A stretch of DNA of 23,302 bases from an uncultured Bacilli bacterium (GTDB taxonomy: Bacteria; Bacillota_I; Bacilli_A; RF39; UBA660), in NCBI GenBank assembly GCA_947630205.1, contig CANRGW010000005.1:1-23302 (forward strand), written 5' to 3'. Shown here piece by piece: positions 6,399 to 12,727 of the stretch (position 1 is its first letter; each line of letters starts with the position of its first letter). Below the pieces are notes generated by a model. That model saw only the letters and a list, made by a program, of their open reading frames with translations. It was not told the DNA's origin and searched no databases. The position numbers were made by a program, and so were the translations under genes.

Positions 6399-7324
6399 AT
6401 AGCCATAAATTCTACTAAATTTTCAATAGATGTTTTTTTCATTTCATAAGTTGGATGAATATATAATTTTAAAGTTATTTCAACAGATGAGTGGCCTAAA
6501 ATTTCACTTAAAGTTTTAATATCCATCTTTGACTCAATAGAACGGGTTGCAAAAGTATGTCTTAGGGTATGAAATTTATTTTTTTTAATATTACATTTTT
6601 TTAACATTCTTTCATAAAAAAACTCTAAACATCTTGTATCATATAATTTTTCACTACCGGAAAGAAGAAAATAATTATTATCTTGTTTAAAATCTTTTAA
6701 CAATTCAATTATAAAGTTAGGAATAGGTATTATTCTTCTTGAAGTTTCACTTTTAGGTGTACTTTCAATTAAAATAGTTTTAATATTTTTATCTTTATTT
6801 TGATTTTTAACTCTTAAAATGGTTCTTTTAACAATTAAAGATTTATTACTAAAATCAATATCTTCCCATTTTAAACCACATATTTCCCCAATTCTAAGTC
6901 CTGTATAAAGACATAATAATATACAAACTTTCCGAATATTTATTTTATCTTTTAATAATTTTTCTAAAGTCATTTGTTCTTCTTTAGATAAGACAACTAT
7001 AACTTGATTTATTGTTTTAAATTTAATATCACATAAATCAATAAAATCACAATAATTTTTATTAAAAGCATAAGATAAACTGGACTTAATAATATAAATT
7101 AATTTCTTCTTGGTAGAAGTTGCTACTTTATTTTTTAAAGAAATAAACAAGTCAAAAATATTTTCTTTTACTAAATTACTTATCATAATATCACCAATTG
7201 TATTTCTTAAATATAAATTAATTAAATTTTCATAATTTAATCTAGATTGTATTTTTATGTCATTTTTACTATCTAACCATTTTTTTAAGATATCATTATA
7301 AGTTAAATCATTTGTGGTTACTAT
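6395..7324 (-). CDS. Tyrosine recombinase (integrase family), AUA start
   Basis: A complete phage-integrase-type recombinase of 309 residues when read from 7324. The N-terminal SAM-like core-binding domain (about 7-105; LTYNDILKKWLDS, IGDIMISNL) is followed by the catalytic domain with the full R-K-H-R-H-Y set: R144 (TGLRIGE), K191 (TPKSE), H252 and R255 (HTLRHT), H278 (LGHSS), Y288 (LKLYIHP). No ATG, GTG or TTG lies in frame before ATG 7186. That later start gives only 263 residues, cuts the core-binding domain, and has only a weak GGTG site. A perfect GGAGGTGAT site lies seven bases before an in-frame ATA at 7322-7324, so I infer initiation at AUA or a mutated ATG. It probably acts on the flanking sites. 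Confidence 0.8.
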   Translation of the reverse strand: MVTTNDLTYNDILKKWLDSKNDIKIQSRLNYENLINLYLRNTIGDIMISNLVKENIFDLFISLKNKVATSTKKKLIYIIKSSLSYAFNKNYCDFIDLCDIKFKTINQVIVVLSKEEQMTLEKLLKDKINIRKVCILLCLYTGLRIGEICGLKWEDIDFSNKSLIVKRTILRVKNQNKDKNIKTILIESTPKSETSRRIIPIPNFIIELLKDFKQDNNYFLLSGSEKLYDTRCLEFFYERMLKKCNIKKNKFHTLRHTFATRSIESKMDIKTLSEILGHSSVEITLKLYIHPTYEMKKTSIENLVEFMAI

Positions 7325-7350
7325 GTTATCACCTCCAGTTCATATATTTT

Positions 7351-7387
7351 AATAAAAAAAACTAAAAAAATATTCATTTTTTTAGTT
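7351..7387 (-). terminator. Hairpin with T run upstream of the integrase gene
   Basis: Arms AACTAAAAAAA (7360-7370) and TTTTTTTAGTT (7377-7387) pair perfectly over 11 bases with a six-base loop. On the minus strand they are followed by a T-rich run. It lies in the integrase leader, inside the invertible segment, and would reduce transcription into the recombinase gene. The stem has only two GC pairs' worth of strength, so its effect is uncertain. Confidence 0.45.
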
Positions 7388-7409
7388 AACTATGTTATAG
7401 TTAAATTGC

Positions 7410-7440
7410 TTGAAGTTATCGAATAATTGTAAGTTATACG
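7410..7440 (+). promoter_or_regulatory. Outward-facing promoter of the switch
   Basis: TTGAAG (7410-7415) and TATACG (7435-7440) are 19 bases apart and share the leader of cassette B. A second possible start uses TTGTAA (7428-7433) and TATATA (7452-7457). In this orientation it points right, where no gene follows before the bidirectional terminator at 7490-7530. It would therefore be silent now and productive only after inversion. Confidence 0.5.
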
Positions 7441-7443
7441 ATA
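7417..7443. repeat. Right recombination site of the putative switch
   Basis: Arm TATCGAATAA (7417-7426), spacer TTGTAAG (7427-7433), arm TTATACGATA (7434-7443). The arms are inverted repeats with 9 of 10 matching. The spacer equals the left site's spacer read on the other strand, so the two sites are in inverted orientation, as needed for inversion. The -10 TATACG lies in the right arm and the -35 lies just outside the left arm. Confidence 0.75.
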
Positions 7444-7489
7444 TTTTAACTATATAATTTTTCTTAATTAAAGTATTTTTTTTGTTAAA

Positions 7490-7530
7490 AAAGTAAAAAA
7501 AATAAAAGTGCGTTCTTGACTTTTATTTTT
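7490..7530. terminator. Bidirectional terminator of the arginase gene, right border of the island
   Basis: Arms 7498-7509 and 7519-7530 pair perfectly over 12 bases with a nine-base loop (GCGTTCTTG). T-rich runs follow on both strands. It ends the leftward arginase transcript and would stop anything coming rightward from the switch promoter. Confidence 0.75.
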
Positions 7531-7535
7531 CTTTT

Positions 7536-8387
7536 TTATTCTGTTATTTTTTTAATAATATTTAAAGCAATATTTAAAGTTTGTTTGTCTTTATCGTTTA
7601 AAGGATTGTATTCAACTAAATCAAATGATTTTAAAATATCTTCATGATATTTAATATATTCTAATATACTACCAATTTCTTCTAGGTTAAGACCATTTTT
7701 TTCAGGAACGGAAACACCTTTAGCAATTTCTGGGTCTATGACATCAAGGTCAAAACTGATATGTATTCCCTCAGTATTATTAGTTGCAATTTTATAAGCC
7801 ATTTCCATAATTTTATTAACACCATATTCTTTAATATCTTTAGTTGTATAAACAGTAACTCCCATTGTTTTAATATTATTTATTTCATCCATAGCATTAT
7901 CTTCATAAGCACGATATCCAATAACAACCGTTTTTTTAGGATCAAAATAATTACCATCATGAAATTTACTTAAATCTTTATTTAAACCATTTAAAGATGC
8001 TAAAGGAAGTCCATGAATGTTACCTGTAATAGTTGTTTCAAAAGTATTATAATCAAGATGAGAGTCTATCCAAATTAAACCAAGATTAGGAGATTTTTTT
8101 AAACTAGCAAGTCCACTTGCAATTGCAATACTATGGTCTCCTCCAATAGTTAAACAAAATTCTTTTTTTTCTTTAAGAAAATCATAAATTTTTTGATTAA
8201 ATTCATTAACTTCTTGTAAATTTTTCTTTAAATCATTTTTATCTTGACTTTTTTTAATATTTTTATCTTGTTCAAATAAAATAATATCTTTATTTAAGCA
8301 ATTTAATATGGTTTTGGCTCCAAGACTAGCACCATCTATATTAACTCCAAGGTCAGAACCAGCACCAATTAGTAAATTTTTTTTCAT
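7536..8387 (-). CDS. rocF: Arginase family protein (probable arginase)
   Basis: A ureohydrolase, most likely arginase, which splits arginine into ornithine and urea in the cytoplasm. The 283 residues keep the binuclear manganese site: GGDHS (H85), the WIDSHLD motif with D108, H110 and D112 (usually DAHxD; Ala is Ser here), and SFDLDVIDP with D213 and D215. TGNIHGLPLA (H125) and VEYNP near the C-terminus are typical of arginase rather than agmatinase. It is slightly shorter than Bacillus RocF (about 297). GGAAGTGAG precedes the ATG. It is monocistronic, divergent from murE across an 80-base gap. The gene symbol is by family resemblance; agmatinase or formimidoylglutamase activity is not excluded. 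Confidence 0.85.
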   Translation of the reverse strand: MKKNLLIGAGSDLGVNIDGASLGAKTILNCLNKDIILFEQDKNIKKSQDKNDLKKNLQEVNEFNQKIYDFLKEKKEFCLTIGGDHSIAIASGLASLKKSPNLGLIWIDSHLDYNTFETTITGNIHGLPLASLNGLNKDLSKFHDGNYFDPKKTVVIGYRAYEDNAMDEINNIKTMGVTVYTTKDIKEYGVNKIMEMAYKIATNNTEGIHISFDLDVIDPEIAKGVSVPEKNGLNLEEIGSILEYIKYHEDILKSFDLVEYNPLNDKDKQTLNIALNIIKKITE

Positions 8388-8427
8388 TTTTTTCTCACTT
8401 CCTATGTTATTTTAGCACAAAATAATA

Positions 8428-8433
8428 TATAAT
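8428..8433 (+). promoter_or_regulatory. -10 element of the murE promoter
   Basis: A perfect TATAAT lies 35 bases before the murE ATG in the divergent arginase-murE gap. The -35 region (TGTTAT/TTATTT) is poor. GGTGATT just before the ATG is the ribosome site. Confidence 0.45.
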
Positions 8434-8467
8434 GGAATAGAAGGTTAAAAAAACATATGGTGATTAA

Positions 8468-9904
8468 ATGAAAAAATTAAGTGAACTGTTTCCGGGATAT
8501 CCTGATATAGATATAAAAGATATAAAAATAAATTCCAAAGAAGTAGAAAAAGGGGATATGTTTGTTTGTATTAAAGGGGTAAATGTTGATAGACATGATT
8601 TTATTCCGGAAGCAATCGAAAATGGAGCAAGTTGTATTGTTGGAAGTTTAGATATAGAATGTAGTATTCCTTATGTAAAGGTAGAAGATCCTAATAAAAT
8701 GTTAACTAAAATTTGCAGGGAATTTTATGATTTTGATAAATTAGGTTTAAAAATAATTGGCGTAACAGGGACTGATGGTAAGACAACAACGTCAACTAGT
8801 ATTCAATATTTAATAGGAAAAGATATATGTGGCTATATTGGAACTAATGGTTGTAGTTGTGCGAAATATACTAAAGACTCTCCTAATTCAACACCCGATG
8901 CTACGGTTTTATATAAATTTTTTAAAGAATTTGCTGAGGCTGGATGCAAATATGTTGTTATGGAAGCAAGTAGTGAGGGGTTCTTTCGCCATCGTTTAGA
9001 TGAACTTGAATTTGCAAGTGGCTGTTATACTAATATAACTTGGGAACATGTAAATATTCATGGAACTTTTGAAAATTATGTTGATTGTAAAGTCCAACTA
9101 GCAAGACAAACAACGGGTAACTTTATTGTTAATAAAGATGATAAATTTTCTTCAAAGTTTATGGCTGCTAATAAAAATTGTTTTACTTATGGAAAAGATA
9201 AAAATTGTGATTTGTATATTAAAAATTATAATATAACTCCAAAATATACAGAAGTAACTTTTGTTTATGAAAAAAATGAGTATTCTTTTGTTTCTCCACT
9301 TTTAGGTGAATTTAATGTTTATAATTTAGCTTGTGCCTTTTTGGTATGTTTAAAAATGGGCTTTGATTTTGAAACTTTAATTGAAAATACTATTAATATT
9401 GATGTATCAGGTCGTTTAGAAATGATTGATATGGGCCAAAATTATAAAGTTATGGTTGATTATGCTCATACTCCTAATGGTATAAAATGCTTAATGGAGT
9501 TTGTAAGAAATTTAGGTTTAAAAAGAATAATTGCTGTTATTGGTTCAGCAGGAGAACGTGATTATAAAAAAAGACCAATTATGGGAAAAACTGTTTTAGA
9601 ATATGCTGATTATGCTATATTTACTTATGAAGACCCAAGAAGTGAAGACCCTTATGAAATAGCAAAGCAAATGGTAAGTAAAATTCCAAATGATGCTAAA
9701 AATAAATATGAAATAGTAATTGATCGAAGTTTGGCCATTAAAAAAGCAATTGATATGGCTCTTGAAAATGATATTGTTTTAGTTCTTGGAAAAGGAAATG
9801 AAACTTATGAAAAATTAAAAGATAAAGTTATTTATTTTAATGATATTCTTGAATGTAAAAAATGGCTTCAAGAAAGATTAAAGAAAGAAACTGTTGTTGA
9901 ATAA
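8468..9904 (+). CDS. murE: UDP-N-acetylmuramyl-tripeptide synthetase MurE
   Basis: MurE adds the third amino acid to UDP-MurNAc-L-Ala-D-Glu during peptidoglycan synthesis. The 478 residues show the three Mur-ligase domains: UDP-binding N-terminus (1-95), central ATPase domain with P-loop GVTGTDGKTTT (98-108), NSTPDA (140-145), MEASSEGF (165-172), TNITWEHVNIHGT (188-200) and the modified-lysine position K208 (DCKVQ), then the C-terminal domain with VDYAHTP (330-336). The residue-selecting motif reads EDPRSEDP (388-395), where meso-diaminopimelate enzymes have DNPR and lysine enzymes lack the Arg. The retained Arg favours diaminopimelate but the two changed residues leave the substrate open. 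It is followed after 41 bases by the deacetylase gene. Confidence 0.9.
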   Translation: MKKLSELFPGYPDIDIKDIKINSKEVEKGDMFVCIKGVNVDRHDFIPEAIENGASCIVGSLDIECSIPYVKVEDPNKMLTKICREFYDFDKLGLKIIGVTGTDGKTTTSTSIQYLIGKDICGYIGTNGCSCAKYTKDSPNSTPDATVLYKFFKEFAEAGCKYVVMEASSEGFFRHRLDELEFASGCYTNITWEHVNIHGTFENYVDCKVQLARQTTGNFIVNKDDKFSSKFMAANKNCFTYGKDKNCDLYIKNYNITPKYTEVTFVYEKNEYSFVSPLLGEFNVYNLACAFLVCLKMGFDFETLIENTINIDVSGRLEMIDMGQNYKVMVDYAHTPNGIKCLMEFVRNLGLKRIIAVIGSAGERDYKKRPIMGKTVLEYADYAIFTYEDPRSEDPYEIAKQMVSKIPNDAKNKYEIVIDRSLAIKKAIDMALENDIVLVLGKGNETYEKLKDKVIYFNDILECKKWLQERLKKETVVE

Positions 9905-9945
9905 AAATGATTTTTTAAAGAATAAAAAGAAAGAAGGTCTTTAAG

Positions 9946-11247
9946 ATGTCTTATGAGTTGCATAAAAAGAAAAAAATTCGTATTAAAAAAGCAAAACTTT
10001 TTTCAACTTTTTTAATTTGTTTAATGTTGTTTGCTTCCGTTTCTCTTTATTTATTATATTTAGATAGAGAAGAGAAAAATCGTATAAAGTTTGAAAAAGA
10101 AGAAAAAATTAATGCTAAACCATCTTACGAAAACTATTTTTTTGATAATGTTAAAACTTTAAAAGACAAAAAATTATATCAACTTAAAGATAATGAAATT
10201 AGAGAAATAGGAACTCTTGCTAGTGATTTAGAATTAAGTTTACAAAAAGATGATTTTCTAGAAGATGGATATTTTCAAATTAAAGATACAACTTATTATA
10301 TTGATTATAAAGATATTGAAAAAAGTGAACCTGTTTCTAAAGTAGAAGATATATCTTATAAAAACTATATACCTTTTAATGAAAGTGTAAAAACTCTTGC
10401 AAAAACGTCTTTTTATCAAGATAAAAAATTAATTTTTACAATAAATGAAGGTATGAATTTACCAATTATTATAAAAGATGATGATTATTATGGAGTGCTT
10501 TTTGAGGAAAAACTTTATTATCTTAAAAAGGAAGATGGTGAAGTAATTGAAAGTAATAATACTTCTTTAAAACATACAGAGGGGATAGCGACTTTAGTAT
10601 ATCATTTTGTATATGATGTTAATAATTCGGATGAGATGAAAACTTGTAAAAGTTGGAATACGGAGATTTGTTTAAGTAGTACAACATTTAAAGAACACAT
10701 GAGTTATTTAAAAGAAGAGGGCTTTTATACAGCAACAATGGAAGATTTAAGTTTATATATAGATGGAAAAGTTCAATTACCTGAAAAAACAGTTATTATC
10801 ACGATTGATGATGGTTATTTTACAAGTGCTTCAACGAAAATTCTAGAAGAATTAAATATGCATGCTACTTTATTTTTAATAGGTATTGCTGGAGATCCTA
10901 AAAATTATACATCTTCTAGTTTAGAAATTCATTCGCATACTTACGATTTACATTATACAGGAGCATGTTCTGGAGGCCAAGGTAGTCCTTTAAAATGTTT
11001 AGATAGAGAAAAACTTTTAAGTGATTTAAAGAAAAGTCGGGATACTTTAAATGGAACAACAGTTTTCTGTTATCCTTTCTTTGAATATAATGATTATGCT
11101 ATTAGTGTCTTAAAAGAAGCCGGTTTTGAAATGGCTTTTGCTGGTAATAGAAGAAAAATTAGAGTAGGTGATAATAAATTTACATTACCTAGATATGGAA
11201 TTGTTTCAACAACTACTGTTTCCGATATTAAGGAAATAGTTAATTAA
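9946..11247 (+). CDS. Membrane-anchored polysaccharide deacetylase (NodB domain)
   Basis: A 433-residue cell-surface enzyme of carbohydrate esterase family 4. A Lys-rich start is followed by one membrane helix (about 18-38), so the rest faces outside. Residues about 50-210 form an unrecognised region with repeated Lys/Tyr strands. The NodB-like domain (about 212-430) has the motifs VYHFV (219-223), TIDDGY with the D-D pair (288-289), HSHTYDLHY (H329, H331, H336) and CYPFFEYND (375-383). Likely substrates are N-acetyl or O-acetyl groups on peptidoglycan or another surface glycan, as for PgdA or IcaB; the exact one cannot be told. It sits 41 bases after murE, consistent with a wall role. Five cysteines outside the membrane could form disulfides. 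Confidence 0.85.
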   Translation: MSYELHKKKKIRIKKAKLFSTFLICLMLFASVSLYLLYLDREEKNRIKFEKEEKINAKPSYENYFFDNVKTLKDKKLYQLKDNEIREIGTLASDLELSLQKDDFLEDGYFQIKDTTYYIDYKDIEKSEPVSKVEDISYKNYIPFNESVKTLAKTSFYQDKKLIFTINEGMNLPIIIKDDDYYGVLFEEKLYYLKKEDGEVIESNNTSLKHTEGIATLVYHFVYDVNNSDEMKTCKSWNTEICLSSTTFKEHMSYLKEEGFYTATMEDLSLYIDGKVQLPEKTVIITIDDGYFTSASTKILEELNMHATLFLIGIAGDPKNYTSSSLEIHSHTYDLHYTGACSGGQGSPLKCLDREKLLSDLKKSRDTLNGTTVFCYPFFEYNDYAISVLKEAGFEMAFAGNRRKIRVGDNKFTLPRYGIVSTTTVSDIKEIVN

Positions 11248-11256
11248 AAATTTTGG

Positions 11257-11285
11257 TTGAAAACTTTTATAATATAAGTTATAAT
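11257..11285 (+). promoter_or_regulatory. Promoter of the trigger factor gene
   Basis: TTGAAA (11257-11262) and TATAAT (11280-11285) are exactly 17 bases apart, one of the best sigma-A promoters in the window. The start codon follows 20 bases later with GGAGG between. Confidence 0.75.
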
Positions 11286-11304
11286 ATGTCGTGTTGGAGG
11301 AATT

Positions 11305-12576
11305 ATGGAAAAAAAAGATAATAAAAACAAACATGAAATAGTTGTTACTATTGAGGGTGAAGAATGGAAAAAAGCATTAAAGAAAGCCTTTGAAAAAAGT
11401 AATAAAAAAGCAAAAATTGATGGTTTTAGACCTGGAAAGGCTCCTTATGATGTTTTTGTTAAACATTATGGAGAAGAAAGTTTATTTTTAGATGCTGCTG
11501 ATGCAGTAATTGATGATGCTTTTAAGAAAGCCCTTGATGACAGTAAATTAGAACCAGTCGTAAGACCAGAAGTTTCTATTAAAGATGTATCAAGTTCTAA
11601 AGTAGTTTTCACTTTTACAATTATTACTAAACCAGAAGTAAATATTAAAAAATATCAAGATTTAAAGGTTAAAAAAGAAAAAGTAAAAGTAACAAAAGAA
11701 GAAATTAATCATGAAATAGAACATTTATTAGAACATTATGCTGAACTTGAAATTAAAGATGGTAAAGTTGAAAATGGTGATACGGTTATTCTTGATTATG
11801 AAGGCTTTACAGATGGAGTTGCTTTTGAAGGTGGAAAAGCCGAGAATTATTCTTTAGAAATAGGTAGTAATACTTTTATTCCTGGATTTGAAGAACAATT
11901 AATAGGTATGGAAAAGGAAGAAGAAAAAGAAATAGAAGTTACTTTTCCAAAAGATTATCATGCACCTGATTTAAAAGGTAAAAAAGCAACATTTAAAGTC
12001 AAAGTTCATGAAATTAAAGTTAAAAAGAATAGAGAATTAGATGAAGAATTTTTTGAAGATTTAGGTATGGAGGGAGTTAACTCTAAAGAAACTCTTGAAG
12101 CAAGCATTAAAGAACATCTTGAGGCTCATAAGAAAACGGATGTTGAAAATAAGTTTGTTGATGACTTAATGGATGCTATTAGTAAAAATACAGAAGTTGA
12201 AATTCCTGATGAAATGATTAATGATGAAGTTGATAGGTTATTAGCAAGAGCCGAAGAAAACTTAAAATATCAAGGAATTACTTTAGATTTATATTATGAA
12301 TTTACTAAAACAACGGAAAAAGATTTACGTAAGCAACTTGAAACAGAAGGTCGTAAAAATGTTTTATATCGTTTAATTCTTGAAGAAATTATTAAATTAG
12401 AAAAAATTGAAGTAACAGATAAAGAAGTTTCTAAAGAAATTGAAGATATGGCTAAAAAATATAAGGCTACTAAAGAAGATATCATTAAAGAATTTGGTGG
12501 CGAAGATATGTTAAAATACGATTTACAAATTCGAAAAACTTTTGAAAGATTAACCGAATTGAATGAAGTTAAATAG
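11305..12576 (+). CDS. tig: Trigger factor, ribosome-associated chaperone
   Basis: Trigger factor binds at the ribosome exit tunnel and helps new proteins fold; it also has peptidyl-prolyl isomerase activity. The 423 residues match the family. The N-terminal ribosome-binding domain has the signature IDGFRPGKAPYDVF (residues 38-51). The FKBP-like isomerase domain spans about 150-245 (NGDTVILDYEGFTDG ... FIPGFEEQLIGM ... FPKDYHAPDLKGKKATFKV), and a long helical C-terminal chaperone domain completes it (about 250-423). The first residues are a short Lys/Asn-rich start, slightly shorter than usual before the first strand. Own promoter and GGAGG site; a hairpin terminator overlaps the stop. Confidence 0.96.
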   Translation: MEKKDNKNKHEIVVTIEGEEWKKALKKAFEKSNKKAKIDGFRPGKAPYDVFVKHYGEESLFLDAADAVIDDAFKKALDDSKLEPVVRPEVSIKDVSSSKVVFTFTIITKPEVNIKKYQDLKVKKEKVKVTKEEINHEIEHLLEHYAELEIKDGKVENGDTVILDYEGFTDGVAFEGGKAENYSLEIGSNTFIPGFEEQLIGMEKEEEKEIEVTFPKDYHAPDLKGKKATFKVKVHEIKVKKNRELDEEFFEDLGMEGVNSKETLEASIKEHLEAHKKTDVENKFVDDLMDAISKNTEVEIPDEMINDEVDRLLARAEENLKYQGITLDLYYEFTKTTEKDLRKQLETEGRKNVLYRLILEEIIKLEKIEVTDKEVSKEIEDMAKKYKATKEDIIKEFGGEDMLKYDLQIRKTFERLTELNEVK

Positions 12577-12595
12577 CAATTATTTAACTTTTTTT
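12566..12595 (+). terminator. Terminator of tig
   Basis: AAGTTAAATA (12566-12575) and TATTTAACTT (12581-12590) pair perfectly over 10 bases around GCAAT, followed by Ts. The stop codon of tig lies in the left arm. Confidence 0.75.
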
Positions 12596-12682
12596 CTTTA
12601 AACTTTTTTGGCTAATTTTTTTCTTTTCTTTACAATTTTTGACATAATGCCTATTATAGATTAAGACGTAAGTTCTATTTTT

Positions 12683-12691
12683 TGATATAAT
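12683..12691 (+). promoter_or_regulatory. Extended -10 promoter of the autolysin gene
   Basis: TGATATAAT gives TG plus a perfect -10 (TATAAT, 12686-12691). A strong GAGGTGG ribosome site follows before the ATG at 12728. A TTGACA at 12639-12644 is too far for this -10 and has no good partner of its own. Confidence 0.5.
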
Positions 12692-12727
12692 GTTATTATC
12701 TAGAAAGTAGAAACGAGGTGGTAAAAA

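Larger units (their letters stand above)
6390..7421. mobile_element. Putative invertible DNA segment carrying its own recombinase
   Basis: The 1032 bases between the two 22-base inverted repeats contain only the integrase gene, its leader hairpin, and the -35 half (7401-7419) of a promoter. Strand exchange in the identical spacers would flip the segment without breaking any gene. After the flip, the TTGAAG half would stand in front of the cassette A -10 and ribosome site, recreating the arrangement found intact at cassette B. No transposase or target duplication is seen, and inverted rather than direct repeats argue against simple integration. Confidence 0.65.
7386..7454. repeat. TTAACTAT repeats around the right recombination site
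   Basis: TTAACTAT occurs at 7386-7393 and 7446-7453 and inverted (ATAGTTAA) at 7397-7404. The inner pair extends to perfect 10-base inverted repeats (7396-7405 and 7445-7454) that bracket the recombination site. They could be accessory binding sites for the recombinase or a repressor. They do not occur at the left site. Confidence 0.5.

Noticed and set aside
4820..7540. Island as a normal integrated element with direct-repeat att sites
   Set aside because: I found no direct repeat at the two borders and no tRNA target; the repeats present are inverted and lie around the recombinase only.
12639..12667. TTGACA at 12639 as the autolysin promoter
   Set aside because: At 17 bases its -10 would be TAAGAC, which is poor; the extended -10 at 12683-12691 is better.
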